DNA from: Brucella pecoris
GTDB taxonomy: Bacteria; Pseudomonadota; Alphaproteobacteria; Rhizobiales; Rhizobiaceae
Reading direction: 5' to 3'
NCBI RefSeq assembly: GCF_006376675.1
Contig: NZ_VEWK01000009.1
Location: 162,004-226,003, forward strand
Length of the DNA: 64,000 nt
Below the pieces are notes generated by a model. It was given only the letters and a program-made list of their open reading frames with translations, searched no databases and was not told where the DNA came from. Shown here piece by piece: positions 35,183 through 44,034 of the stretch. Both the position numbers and the translations under genes were made by a program. Positions within the stretch are counted from its first letter, which is position 1; every line of letters begins with the position of its first letter.

Positions 35183-35208
35183 AACGAGCTGACACACCGC
35201 AGCTCGTT
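35183..35208 (+). terminator. Hairpin terminator after fliP
   Basis: Perfect 9-bp stem AACGAGCTG/CAGCTCGTT with an 8-base loop, starting eight bases after the fliP stop. It also lies 8 bp from the stop of the convergent secreted-protein gene, so it may serve both. Confidence 0.75.
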
Positions 35209-35215
35209 GTTAAGT

Positions 35216-35671
35216 TCAGTTGTTGATACGGACGGTCAAATTGTAGTCGCAGGTGTCATGATTGACTTCTTCGGCCACAAGAGTGCAGGTGGGACTGCTG
35301 CCGGTACCATCAGATTTCATGAAATGCCGACTATAACCCGACGCCTTGCATCCGGGCGCGGGGTTAGTGAAGCTCGGTCCTTCAGCATAAACCGTCAACT
35401 GACACGACTTATAAACGGTGTTGTCGGAATAGCGGTACCGCGCAATCATCGAACGCAGATATGTATCATCTTCTGCCTTGTGTGTGAGGACGCCCGTTGC
35501 ACCATTCGCAATCGTCGACGGTCGCGTACACTTTCCGTCTGGATTGCATGCACCTTGCGTATAATTGATGGATTTGCCTGCATTGTTGATCCAGTTCACC
35601 GTTATCTGATTATCGGCCAATGCGGCTGAAGCGGAGATGAGTGAAACAGCCAGAATTGAAAAACGAAGCAT
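35216..35671 (-). CDS. Small secreted six-cysteine protein of unknown function
   Basis: Start ATG 35671 has a strong GGAGG nine bases upstream. The 151-residue product has a Sec signal (LRFSILAVSLISASAALA, before DNQITV). The mature part has six cysteines (in QGACN, GKCTR, KSCQL, PGCKA, PTCTL, DTCDY), consistent with three disulfides, and reads as a beta-rich domain (ITVNWINNAGKSINY, STIANGATGVL). It is encoded on the opposite strand between fliP and flagellin. No family was recognised; the opening resembles small beta-sandwich proteins of the aegerolysin kind, which is only an impression. Confidence 0.7.
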   Translation of the reverse strand: MLRFSILAVSLISASAALADNQITVNWINNAGKSINYTQGACNPDGKCTRPSTIANGATGVLTHKAEDDTYLRSMIARYRYSDNTVYKSCQLTVYAEGPSFTNPAPGCKASGYSRHFMKSDGTGSSPTCTLVAEEVNHDTCDYNLTVRINN

Positions 35672-35814
35672 GATCTTTCCTCCATTAGTTGACACTTACG
35701 GAACATAAAGAGAACATCAGGGGTGAGGATAAGTTTGGATCGGCGGATCGCGTCGATCTGCCAGGAACCCACTTGATGAAAAAGAAAGCTTCAATTAAAA
35801 TTTGAGCGGATTAT

Positions 35815-35829
35815 TTAGTAATCTCTTAA
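35815..35829. promoter_or_regulatory. CtrA-like half-degenerate box upstream of flagellin
   Basis: TTAG-N7-TTAA, one mismatch from the TTAA-N7-TTAA consensus, 137 bp before the flagellin start, in an AT-rich stretch. Weak evidence. Confidence 0.3.
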
Positions 35830-35965
35830 TATTTCGAGCTTACGACGATCCTCATGGTGGGTTTCCGCGCGTTACGCGGCAATAGGCATGATGCCGCTCT
35901 ACCATGCCGGTAATCTAAAAATCCGGCCTGTCCCTCAGATTGTTTTTCCCAAGGGGCAAAAAACT

Positions 35966-36847
35966 ATGGCAAGTCTTCTGACTAATTCTTCCGCTTTGAC
36001 CGCTCTCCAGAACCTCGCTTCGACGAACCGTTCGCTGGAAACGACTCAGGGCCGTATTTCCACGGGTCTGCGCGTTGGTGAAGCAGCCGACAACGCTGCT
36101 TACTGGTCGATCGCAACCACGATGCGTTCTGACAACAAGGCAAACTCTGCCGTTCAGGACGCTCTTGGTCTCGGCGCCGGTAAGATCGACACCGCTTACA
36201 CCGCCATGAACAAGGCCATCGAAGTCGTAGACAAGATCAAGGAAAAGGTTGTTTCCGCGATCGGTTCGAGCGCTTCCGACAAGGAAAAGATCCAGGCCGA
36301 AATCAAGGTGATGATCGATCAGCTGAGCAGCACAGCCAAGGGTGCGAACTACGCTGGTTCGAACCTGCTCGCGACCGACACTGCAGGCGCAGCCGCTGGT
36401 TTCAGCGTTGTTTCGTCGTATGATCGCGCATCGAACGGCACGGTTACGGTTGGTAAAATCGACGTCGATACGTCCAATCTCGTTCTGACCAAGGCTGATG
36501 GCACCGCTGGTGGCGTTCTTGAAGACGTCATGGTAATCGACGTTGAAACTGCGGCAACTGACGCCGATATCGAAGACTTCCTGGCCACTATCGAAACCGC
36601 AATGGGCAAGATGGCCAACGGCGCGGCTGAACTCGGCGCAGCAAAGTCCCGCATCGACATGCAGAAGGATTTTGTTTCGAACCTGTCCGACTCCATCGAA
36701 AAGGGCGTTGGCCAGCTCGTTGACGCTGACATGAATAAGGAATCGGCACGTCTGTCGGCTCTGCAGGTTCAGCAGCAGCTCGGCGTTCAGGCTCTGTCGA
36801 TCGCCAACTCCTCGAGCCAGTCGATCCTGTCGCTGTTCCGCGGCTAA
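35966..36847 (+). CDS. fliC: Flagellin
   Basis: ATG 35966 follows AAGGGG and gives a 293-residue flagellin, short like those of Brucella and other Rhizobiales. The N-terminal D0/D1 part is NSSALTALQNLASTNRSLETTQGRISTGLRV, with DNAAYWSIATTMRSD; the C-terminus is ESARLSALQVQQQLGVQALSIANSSSQSILSLFR (read in pieces). The central domain is small. It forms the filament. The long leader (about 130 bases of AT-rich then hairpin-forming sequence, CCGCG/CGCGG) is where FlbT and FlaF are known to act in relatives. It is a single copy in this window. Confidence 0.96.
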   Translation: MASLLTNSSALTALQNLASTNRSLETTQGRISTGLRVGEAADNAAYWSIATTMRSDNKANSAVQDALGLGAGKIDTAYTAMNKAIEVVDKIKEKVVSAIGSSASDKEKIQAEIKVMIDQLSSTAKGANYAGSNLLATDTAGAAAGFSVVSSYDRASNGTVTVGKIDVDTSNLVLTKADGTAGGVLEDVMVIDVETAATDADIEDFLATIETAMGKMANGAAELGAAKSRIDMQKDFVSNLSDSIEKGVGQLVDADMNKESARLSALQVQQQLGVQALSIANSSSQSILSLFRG

Positions 36848-36865
36848 TCTGGGTAAACAGCAAGG

Positions 36866-36883
36866 GCGCCGGGTTGCCGGCGC
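36866..36883 (+). terminator. GC-rich hairpin after flagellin
   Basis: GCGCCGG/CCGGCGC stem with GTTG loop 19 bp beyond the flagellin stop. No T tract, so it may protect the mRNA end instead of stopping transcription. Confidence 0.5.
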
Positions 36884-36958
36884 TCGCGAGTTCTCAGGTA
36901 AATCAGGGGTTCGCATCCGAACCGACCTGATCGGATCGGATGTCTTTGGGCGGAAAAC

Positions 36959-36984
36959 GGGGCGCGGGATTTATTCCGCGCCCC
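36959..36984 (+). terminator. Strong hairpin terminator between flagellin and fliF
   Basis: Perfect 9-bp stem GGGGCGCGG/CCGCGCCCC with an 8-base loop, followed by AATTCTTT. It separates the highly expressed flagellin gene from the fliF operon. Confidence 0.75.
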
Positions 36985-37072
36985 AATTCTTTGCGCGCGC
37001 CCTGTCTCTGAAAGCGCCTGCTTCGTCAGCCGCCACTTTCGCGCAAGCTTCGCGGGCTAGTTTGCATCCATC

Positions 37073-38815
37073 ATGATGGCGGTGGTGTGGATGCAGCAGA
37101 ATTTCCAGCAATTGATCGAACAGCTCAAGGGTACGCTCGGCAAGCTCGGCGCGCGAAAACTCGTGGCGCTCGGACTGGTGGGCGCGGCACTCATGGGCGC
37201 GATCCTCTATACGAGCATCTATCTCGGCCGCCCGTCCTATGAGACGCTCTATGTCGGTCTGTCGCGTGACGACGTGAACCGCATGGGCCTCGCGCTCGGC
37301 GAAGCAGGCATTCCTTTCGATGTGAAAGCCGATGGCTCGTCCATCCTCGTGCCGATTGGCAAGGCGGAAAATGCCCGTATGTATCTGGCCGAAAAGGGCC
37401 TGCCGACCTCCAACAATGCCGGCTACGAACTGTTCGACAATATGGGGTCGCTCGGCCTCACCTCCTTCATGCAGGAAATCACCCGCGTGCGTGCGCTCGA
37501 AGGCGAAATCGCCCGCACCATCCAGGCCATCCGTGGCGTGAAAGCTGCCCGCGTTCACATCGTCATGGCAGAAAAAGGGTCGTTCCGTCGTGGTGACCAG
37601 AAGCCGTCCGCCTCGGTGGTCATTCGCGCCGAAGGCGGCTTTGCTGCCGAATCCGCCCAATCCATCCGCCAGTTGGTCGCCGCCGCCGTTCCGTCGCTCG
37701 ATGCTTCCGCCGTCACCGTTCTCGACACCAACGGTCGCTTGCTGGCATCGGCAGGCGAGGCCGCCAATGGCGCTGCTCTCATGACCGCTTCGCTGGAACA
37801 GCAGGTTGCAGGCAATGTAGATGACAGCATCCGCAAGGCGCTGGCGCCTTATCTCGGCATGGGCCATTTCCAGACGAGCGTTCAGGCCGTGCTCGATACG
37901 GACCGCCGCCAGATCAACGAGACGACCTATGATCCGGAATCCCGCGTTGAGCGTTCCGTGCGTGTTGTCCGCGAAAGCGGCGATTCCCGCAACAATCGCA
38001 ACGACAATGCAACTGGCGTGGAACAGAACATCCCGCAGGAAGAAATCCAGAACCGCAACGGCGAAAGCTCGACGGAAAAGACCGACCGCCGCGAGGAATT
38101 GACCAATTACGAAATGAACAGCAAGACGGTCTCCACCGTCAGCGACGGCTATGCCGTCAAGCGGCTGTCCATCGCGGTGGTCATCGATCAGGCCCGCCTT
38201 CTGGAAACCGCAGGCACCACACCACCGCCTGCCAATTTCGTCGATCAGCAGATCACCAAGATTCGCGACCTCGTCGCAACCGCTGCCGGTCTCAATGCGG
38301 ATCGCGGCGACGTCATCAACGTGACGGCGGTGAACTTCCTCGATCCTGCTGGTGCAGACATGGAGCCGGTCTCAACACCATGGACCGATACGGTGCTTCG
38401 CCAGAGCGGTTCCTATGTCAATGCATTGGCCATTCTTGCAGCCGTTGGTCTCCTGATCTGGTTCGGTCTGCGCCCGCTGCTGCGTGACCAGAATGCCAAG
38501 CCTGCAGGCACGGAAGTGGCTGTCCGCGAGACCAGTGAAATGGCAATGCCGAATTTCGTCGGTGGCGAAACGGCAGGTGACGGCGTGCAGGCCGTCATTG
38601 GCGGGCCCGAGGCCTATGCCGACCAGATGAAGACGAGCCTCAGCGATCTTCGCCAGCGCATGCGCATGCCCGCAAAGCTGCGTCTGGAACAGATGATCGA
38701 CATGGATGAGGAGCGTGTTGCCGCCGTTCTCAAGCAGTGGATCCACGAAACTGCCGCCAGCCGCGAGGCGCAGCCATTGAAGGCATCGATCATGCCGGAG
38801 CGTGAGGCGGCCTGA
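37073..38815 (+). CDS. fliF: Flagellar MS-ring protein FliF
   Basis: The 580-residue protein has the first membrane helix (LVALGLVGAALMGAILYTSIYLG), the ring-building domains (SYETLYVGLSRDDVNRMGLAL, LYLAEKGLP-type MYLAEKGLPTSNNAGYELFD), the EKG..HIV segment (AARVHIVMAEKGSFRR), a second helix near residues 450-467 and a C-terminal FliG-binding tail. It anchors the basal body in the inner membrane. ATG 37091, after GGCGGTGG, is an alternative start. It leads the operon fliF, fliH-like, motB, motC, motD. Confidence 0.97.
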   Translation: MMAVVWMQQNFQQLIEQLKGTLGKLGARKLVALGLVGAALMGAILYTSIYLGRPSYETLYVGLSRDDVNRMGLALGEAGIPFDVKADGSSILVPIGKAENARMYLAEKGLPTSNNAGYELFDNMGSLGLTSFMQEITRVRALEGEIARTIQAIRGVKAARVHIVMAEKGSFRRGDQKPSASVVIRAEGGFAAESAQSIRQLVAAAVPSLDASAVTVLDTNGRLLASAGEAANGAALMTASLEQQVAGNVDDSIRKALAPYLGMGHFQTSVQAVLDTDRRQINETTYDPESRVERSVRVVRESGDSRNNRNDNATGVEQNIPQEEIQNRNGESSTEKTDRREELTNYEMNSKTVSTVSDGYAVKRLSIAVVIDQARLLETAGTTPPPANFVDQQITKIRDLVATAAGLNADRGDVINVTAVNFLDPAGADMEPVSTPWTDTVLRQSGSYVNALAILAAVGLLIWFGLRPLLRDQNAKPAGTEVAVRETSEMAMPNFVGGETAGDGVQAVIGGPEAYADQMKTSLSDLRQRMRMPAKLRLEQMIDMDEERVAAVLKQWIHETAASREAQPLKASIMPEREAA

Positions 38816-38817
38816 CG

Positions 38818-39525
38818 ATGAGCGCGCTTTCCCTCAGCCGTTATCTTCCCGATTTTTCGACCCATCATATCGAGGATGAGGCGGTCGAGATCATTGCTGC
38901 TCCGTTGCCGCAGAAGCCGCTGAAAGAAGCGCCCGTTGCGCAAACAGGCAGTGATGCGCCGAAACGTCCTGCCACGGTCGAAAAAGCTGCCGCTGTCGAG
39001 CAGGCGGAAGTCGCCGCTATTATCGCCGTCGAGGAAGAAAAGCGGGTGGCTTTCGAAGCAGGGCGCGAGGATGGCCACAGGGAGGCTCAAGCGCTTTACG
39101 AGGCCGAGAGGGCACGGCTTGTTCGCGAGCACGAGACCGAGATCGAAACTTTGCGTGCTACCTTCTCGCGCGAGCAGGCCCTGTTGCTGGCAGGCAGCTT
39201 GACCGACGCGTTGACCGCACTTGAACGAAATTTCTCCGCCCAGATCGCTGAAATCCTGATGCCTTTGCTGGCGGAAAAAATGGAGCGCGAGGCAGTCGCG
39301 GAATTCGCACGGCGCATTGCGGCGCTGGCGCTCGACGGCGAAGCACCGGAAATCTCCGGTCCAGCGCGATTGATTGTGCCACTGCGCGATCATGCCGCCC
39401 TGCTTCCATCAGGCTGCCGGTTTTCAGAAACCGGGGCGGACGAACTTTCCTTTTCCTTTGGCGACCGGATGCTTGAAACGCGTATCGCGCCGCTTCTCGA
39501 AGAACTGAAGGCTGCGGTTCAATGA
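38818..39525 (+). CDS. fliH: FliH-like regulator of the export ATPase
   Basis: The 235-residue protein lies two bases after fliF. It has an Ala/Glu-rich N-terminal half and a long helix (FEAGREDGHREAQALYEAER, then REHETEIETLRATFSREQAL), with the GxxxG-like GREDG spacing common in FliH, then a C-terminal domain (LTALERNFSAQIAEILMPLL, GDRMLETRIAPLLEEL). It likely dimerises and binds FliI. FliH is poorly conserved in Rhizobiales, so assignment rests on architecture and position between fliF and motB. Confidence 0.72.
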   Translation: MSALSLSRYLPDFSTHHIEDEAVEIIAAPLPQKPLKEAPVAQTGSDAPKRPATVEKAAAVEQAEVAAIIAVEEEKRVAFEAGREDGHREAQALYEAERARLVREHETEIETLRATFSREQALLLAGSLTDALTALERNFSAQIAEILMPLLAEKMEREAVAEFARRIAALALDGEAPEISGPARLIVPLRDHAALLPSGCRFSETGADELSFSFGDRMLETRIAPLLEELKAAVQ

Positions 39526-40649
39526 ACATCGATCCCGAAACCAAACGTGAGATCATCATTGTTCGCCGCGGCGGGCACGACGACCATGACAGCCATCATG
39601 GTGGTGTGTGGAAGATTGCCTATGCCGACTTCATGACCGCCATGATGGCGTTCTTCCTCGTGATGTGGCTCATCAATGCCGCCAATGAGGAGACCAAGGC
39701 AGCGGTTGCAAGCTATTTCAATCCCGTCAAACTGATGGACCGGCATTCAAGCCCCAAGGGCGTGCAGGACGTTGAGGAAAAAGACGGCAAGGTTCGCTAT
39801 GAAAGCGACCAGCAGATTGAAAACAGCACCAAGGTCATCAACGATACGACGGTTGCGCCGCCAAGTGAACAGGAAGAGCGCCAGCTTTTCCGGGAACCCT
39901 ATGCAGTTCTGTCGGAACTTGCGCATGAGACCGGCGTCCTGCAAAACCAATCCGCCAAGGGCGATGGTGGCACCTCGCAATCCGGTCCGGCAACGGGTGC
40001 CGAGGGTGGCGATGCCTATCGCGATCCGTTCAGCCCGGATTACTGGTCGAGCAAGGCTGTCGAAGACCTGACCCCGCCCGATGCCGCGCCTGCCGCGCCA
40101 CCCAAGCCGGAAGCAACCCAGCCGAAGCCGGAGAAGGCCGAAAAGACGGCTGAAACGCCAGCAGAAACGCAAGAGCAGTTGATTGCTGACTTGAAAAAGG
40201 CAGCTGAGGGCGAAACTGCGAAAGAGAGTGCGCAGGCGAAAAAGGCCGAGCCAATGCCCGATGTGACGGTCGTTCCGGTCGATGGCGGCGTGATGATCCA
40301 GCTCACCGACAAGATCGACTATGGCATGTTCACCATCGGATCGGCTAAGCCGGATGCGCGTGTGGTGCAGATGCTGGAGCGTATCGCACAGGTGATTTCC
40401 CGACAGCCGGGCGAAGTCATCATCAGCGGACATACGGATGCGCGTCCGTTCAAGAGCGCGACCTATGACAATTGGCGCCTGTCTTCGGCACGCGCGCAGA
40501 TGGCCTATTATATGCTGGTTCGTGGCGGGCTTGATGAAAAGCGCGTGCTGCGCGTCGAAGGCTATGCCGACCGCCAGCCCAAGAACACCAGCGATCCGAA
40601 TGCGGCTGAGAACCGTCGCATCGATATTTTCCTGAAGTCTGCTCCATGA
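39522..40649 (+). CDS. motB: Flagellar stator protein MotB
   Basis: The 375-residue protein has WKIAYADFMTAMMAFFLVMWL, the single membrane helix in which Asp of YADF is the proton-binding residue, then a long Pro/Glu/Lys linker (residues about 85-240) and a C-terminal OmpA-like peptidoglycan-binding domain (EVIISGHTDARPF, NWRLSSARAQMA, NRRIDIFL). It anchors the stator to the wall. The linker is longer than in E. coli MotB, as is usual when MotC is present. Confidence 0.97.
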   Translation: MNIDPETKREIIIVRRGGHDDHDSHHGGVWKIAYADFMTAMMAFFLVMWLINAANEETKAAVASYFNPVKLMDRHSSPKGVQDVEEKDGKVRYESDQQIENSTKVINDTTVAPPSEQEERQLFREPYAVLSELAHETGVLQNQSAKGDGGTSQSGPATGAEGGDAYRDPFSPDYWSSKAVEDLTPPDAAPAAPPKPEATQPKPEKAEKTAETPAETQEQLIADLKKAAEGETAKESAQAKKAEPMPDVTVVPVDGGVMIQLTDKIDYGMFTIGSAKPDARVVQMLERIAQVISRQPGEVIISGHTDARPFKSATYDNWRLSSARAQMAYYMLVRGGLDEKRVLRVEGYADRQPKNTSDPNAAENRRIDIFLKSAP

Positions 40650-41953
40650 AGCAGTTCGCCATGCGTTCCTTGCTGGCATGTGTCGCAGGCTTTTCCCTGG
40701 CAGGAGAGGCGTATCCGGCTTTTGCGCAAACGCAGGCGCTGGCTGAGACCCGCATGTTGCCGGTGCTGGAACCTTACAAGCTCGTGCGTTCGTTGCGCAT
40801 GTTGCAGGATCAGGTCGTTGCCGGAAAACCGGAAGCCGTGGTGATGCTGAACAAGCTTCTGGGCTTTGTCAGCGCGGATATGGGGCGAGCGTCGAATGAG
40901 GTCTGGAGCAATCCGGACAATGTCTATGCGGCGATCATCTACCTTTTCAACGGCGGCAATCCCGAAGCGGTGCGCAAGGTTCTAGCCGACCTCAAGACGG
41001 ATGCGGTGCCGCCGGAACTGGTCAAGGGTGCGCTGGCCTATGCTTCCGGCCAGACGATTGAAGTGGTGAAGCTTTTCTCGGTTCCGCTGTCATCCGACGT
41101 TCCAGCGGAACTGAGGGCATCGATTGTCCTTGTAACGGCCAGCCAGATGACTGCTTTCGATCCCGCGACGGCCTTGATGCGGCTTGACCAGGTGCGGCTC
41201 GATGCGCCCGGCACGCTATTCGAAGAAGCTGCAATCCGTCGTTCGATGCCGATTGCAGCCAAGCTGGGCGATGCCGACAAGATCAGGCTCCTGTCGCGAA
41301 ACTATCTCCAGCGCTTTCCCCGTTCGCCCTATATGCGTGATTTCATGGCACAATTTGTCGATGCTGCGGTGAAACTCAACGACCGTATCGGCAATGCGGA
41401 GCTGGCAAAGCTGATCGGGTCCGCCGATCCTGTCATGCAATATTCGCTTTATCTGCAGATCGCGCGCGGTGCGCTTGTCGATGGTCAGACGGAGCGGGCG
41501 CGGTTCATGTCGGCGGAGGCGAAAAAGCTTGCCGACAGACTGAAAGCCGACCCCACCCGCGCCAATCTCTACGCGGCGGCAAGCGATGTGGCTTCGGATT
41601 CGGCGGGCAGCGCACTTCGCGAACTCTCGCAGATTTCACCCGACAAATTGCAGGAGCGGGACCGGAAATTGCTAAAGGCTGCCGAAGCTGTCGGCACGGT
41701 CGTCACCCGTACTCCAGGCGCATTGCCGCCTGCAAAACCGGCTCTCACCGAACGGGATGTGCCGTCGATGGCAGTTGCGGATTCGCAGGAACATCAGGTG
41801 GAAAAGCCGGTACCAAACGCGGTGCCGGGTCCAATGGCTGTCAGCCTGAAGCCGGTCAAGAACCAGCCGGAAGATGATTTGCAAAAAACGATGGAAGATG
41901 CGCGGCGCAAGCTTGCCGAGATCGATGCTTTGCTAGGAAAGACCGTTCAATGA
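40646..41953 (+). CDS. motC: Periplasmic motility protein MotC
   Basis: The 435-residue protein has a Sec signal (RSLLACVAGFSLAGEAYPAFAQ) and a helical, Ala/Leu-rich mature part with LEPYKLVRSLRMLQDQVVAGKPEAV, AAIIYLFNGGNPEAVRKVL and PGTLFEEAAIRRSM. This family works with MotB in rhizobial flagella and is stabilised by MotE. It sits in the canonical order motB-motC-motD. Confidence 0.93.
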   Translation: MKQFAMRSLLACVAGFSLAGEAYPAFAQTQALAETRMLPVLEPYKLVRSLRMLQDQVVAGKPEAVVMLNKLLGFVSADMGRASNEVWSNPDNVYAAIIYLFNGGNPEAVRKVLADLKTDAVPPELVKGALAYASGQTIEVVKLFSVPLSSDVPAELRASIVLVTASQMTAFDPATALMRLDQVRLDAPGTLFEEAAIRRSMPIAAKLGDADKIRLLSRNYLQRFPRSPYMRDFMAQFVDAAVKLNDRIGNAELAKLIGSADPVMQYSLYLQIARGALVDGQTERARFMSAEAKKLADRLKADPTRANLYAAASDVASDSAGSALRELSQISPDKLQERDRKLLKAAEAVGTVVTRTPGALPPAKPALTERDVPSMAVADSQEHQVEKPVPNAVPGPMAVSLKPVKNQPEDDLQKTMEDARRKLAEIDALLGKTVQ

Positions 41954-43182
41954 GCGTTGATATTCTGCTGAATTCCACCAGCCGTCTTGCGTCGCTTGCG
42001 CGCAATTCCGGTCCTTCCCAGGCAAAAGCCGAGGGTGAGGGACAGGATAGTGCCGACCCGGCAAAACTGTTCAGTTCGCTCCTCGAAAAGCCACAGGGCA
42101 AGGTCGAGAAGAAGGGTGAAAGTGAAGCCGACGTCGGCTCGGATGCGGCAGATGCGAAGGAAGAGGAAGCGGTGAAACCGACCGTTGCATTCGCTTTGCC
42201 ACAAAATCTCCTTTCTTTGGCCGTTCCGTCGCCTGATTTGAAAGGGACGAATCACAATTTTGCCACAGCAAATATCGCGGAAAACGGCACAAAAGTCTCC
42301 GATCCGCTTTCTGCCTTAATTAAGGAACCCGACCCGAAGCAGTTGGGCGAACAGGGTGCCGAGCAGCACACTGATCAAAGCAGGCAAGCGTCCGAAACCG
42401 CGTCTTCGAAGACCACGGTAACGCCATCGGTCAGCGGCAAGGCGGATCAGGCGATCAATCCGGATACAGCAAAAGCGACTGGTGACAATCAGGCCGAAGG
42501 CGCTGGAGACGATTTTGCCAGCCTTTTGAAAACGGACAAGGGGCAGGCGCAGCAACAGTCGGGCCACCAGGTGCCCGACAGAACCGATATCCAGCAGCAA
42601 CCGACCGCAAAGGGCACCAGTCCGGGGGACATCAAGGCGACGACACCATCACAGGCGGCAGCCCGGATCGCTGACATACAGGTGGTTTCCGAGCGCAGTT
42701 TCGGCACGGTCAAGACGTTGCAGATCCGCCTCGATCCGGCGGAACTCGGCGCGGTGACGGCACGCATCCGCATAGCGTCGGAAGGCGTCGAGGTGCATCT
42801 CGTCGCTGAAAAGACCCATGCGGCAGAAGCACTCGCCGCCGACCGCTCGATGATCGAGAAAGCGCTGAAAGCCGCAGGCATCGCAGACGATGCGAAAATT
42901 TCCGTCACTGTTACAGACCGCAATGCAGCAGGTGCAGTCCAGCAGGCGCAAGCGGCACAGAACGCGGGGCAGCAATCGGGCCAGCAGCAGGCTTTCAATA
43001 TGCAGCAGGGCTTCGATGGACGTAACGGCACTCAGGCGCGGGCCGATCTTACGGGTGGTGAGGGCAGGCAGAATGGTGAATCCGGTCAGGCAGGACGCGA
43101 GCGCTCGGACATGCAAACCAGTCAGGACGGCGGGAACGGCATTTCTCGCAATGATGGTCGCAACCGCGGTCTGGTTGTCTGA
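41950..43182 (+). CDS. motD: MotD/FliK-type hook-length control protein
   Basis: The 410-residue protein has a long polar, low-complexity N-terminal and central part (rich in Lys, Glu, Gln, Ser) and a C-terminal hook-length domain: LQIRLDPAELGAVTARIRIASEGVEVHLVAE followed by IEKALKAAGIADDAKISVTV, then a Gln/Gly-rich tail. In Sinorhizobium MotD was shown to be the FliK equivalent. It is exported and measures the hook. Its 3-prime end is overlapped by the transglycosylase gene. Confidence 0.9.
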   Translation: MSVDILLNSTSRLASLARNSGPSQAKAEGEGQDSADPAKLFSSLLEKPQGKVEKKGESEADVGSDAADAKEEEAVKPTVAFALPQNLLSLAVPSPDLKGTNHNFATANIAENGTKVSDPLSALIKEPDPKQLGEQGAEQHTDQSRQASETASSKTTVTPSVSGKADQAINPDTAKATGDNQAEGAGDDFASLLKTDKGQAQQQSGHQVPDRTDIQQQPTAKGTSPGDIKATTPSQAAARIADIQVVSERSFGTVKTLQIRLDPAELGAVTARIRIASEGVEVHLVAEKTHAAEALAADRSMIEKALKAAGIADDAKISVTVTDRNAAGAVQQAQAAQNAGQQSGQQQAFNMQQGFDGRNGTQARADLTGGEGRQNGESGQAGRERSDMQTSQDGGNGISRNDGRNRGLVV

Positions 43183-43693
43183 TAGCGGGCCAGCCCGCGC
43201 CGAGAATGTCTGCGAGCGCGAAATGCACCGGGCATCAGCCCGCTATGATGTTCCGCTCGGTATCCTCTATGCGGTCGGCCTGACGGAAACGGGCCGCAAG
43301 AATTCCCTGCAACCTTATGCAATGAATATCGAGGGGCGCGCGGAATTCATGCCATCGCAGACGGCGGCGGTAAGGCGCTTCGACGAGGTCCGGGCCGAAG
43401 GTGCGAAACTGATCGATCTTGGCTGCATGCAGATCAATTACTATTATCACAGCAAGGAATTTCCGTCGGTCGCGGCGATGCTGATGCCAAGTCTCAATGT
43501 CGATTATGCGGCGCGTTTTCTGCGTCAGCTTCGACAGCGCGAAGGCAACTGGACGATGGCGGTCGCGCGCTATCACGCGGGCCCGAATAACGATCCTGCC
43601 CAGAAGCGTTATGTCTGTCGCGTGATGACTAATATGGTCGCCACCGGCTTCGGAAATTGGACGCCGCAGGCGCGAAGCTTCTGCTTCGGCTGA
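43073..43693 (+). CDS. Secreted lytic transglycosylase of the flagellar cluster
   Basis: The preferred start is ATG 43073, with AGGGCAGG upstream. It gives a proper Sec signal: basic n-region, AGTAFLAMMVATAVWLS core, cleavage at ARA-E44. Starting at 43151 would lose the basic part. The SLT domain has LYAVGLTETGRKNSLQPYAMN with catalytic Glu72, then DLGCMQINYYYH and VARYHAGPNND. It probably opens peptidoglycan for the rod, replacing the enzyme half of FlgJ, since the FlgJ here (54389) has only the rod-binding domain. It overlaps motD by 110 bp in another frame. Confidence 0.88.
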   Translation: MVNPVRQDASARTCKPVRTAGTAFLAMMVATAVWLSDSGPARAENVCEREMHRASARYDVPLGILYAVGLTETGRKNSLQPYAMNIEGRAEFMPSQTAAVRRFDEVRAEGAKLIDLGCMQINYYYHSKEFPSVAAMLMPSLNVDYAARFLRQLRQREGNWTMAVARYHAGPNNDPAQKRYVCRVMTNMVATGFGNWTPQARSFCFG

Positions 43694-44034
43694 AATGGAA
43701 TCCCGTAAAATTTTTGGGTTGTAACAGACCGTCGGGTGCACCCATCTTATGGGTATTCAATCACTGGTTGGTGCTCTTGTTGGTGGTTATTTTAGCGAGC
43801 GGATTTTTAAGCCCTTGTAAAGAATCGTAAAATTTCGTGAGCCGTTAACGTCTGGTTAAGGTTCTTACCGCTAAAGACGTAGGCGCGTTGCAATCAATGC
43901 GATTCCCATTAAATTAGAATATGCTAAATTGCCTCCCAATATATTGCGGGCAATTATTTGCCATTGTTGCGGATTCGTCCTGCCAGTTATTTCTATCGTG
44001 CTTGGGCTAACATATTGATTCGGAAGGCGGGCCG
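43694..44034. other. 341-bp regulatory region upstream of ftcR
   Basis: No gene seen. AT content rises sharply after 43780, unlike surrounding genes. It contains a perfect CtrA-type box at 43845-43859 and several short AT-rich runs (ATTAAATTAGAATATGC and CAATATATTG). Confidence 0.6.
43845..43859. promoter_or_regulatory. CtrA-type box TTAA-N7-TTAA upstream of ftcR
   Basis: TTAACGTCTGGTTAA, a perfect match to the full CtrA consensus, 176 bp before the ftcR start. CtrA is the cell-cycle regulator of alphaproteobacteria and drives early flagellar genes in Caulobacter. Confidence 0.65.

Noticed and set aside
42890..43072. Longer N-terminus for the transglycosylase
   Set aside because: The sequence before 43073 is Arg/Ser-rich out-of-frame motD and would bury the signal peptide.
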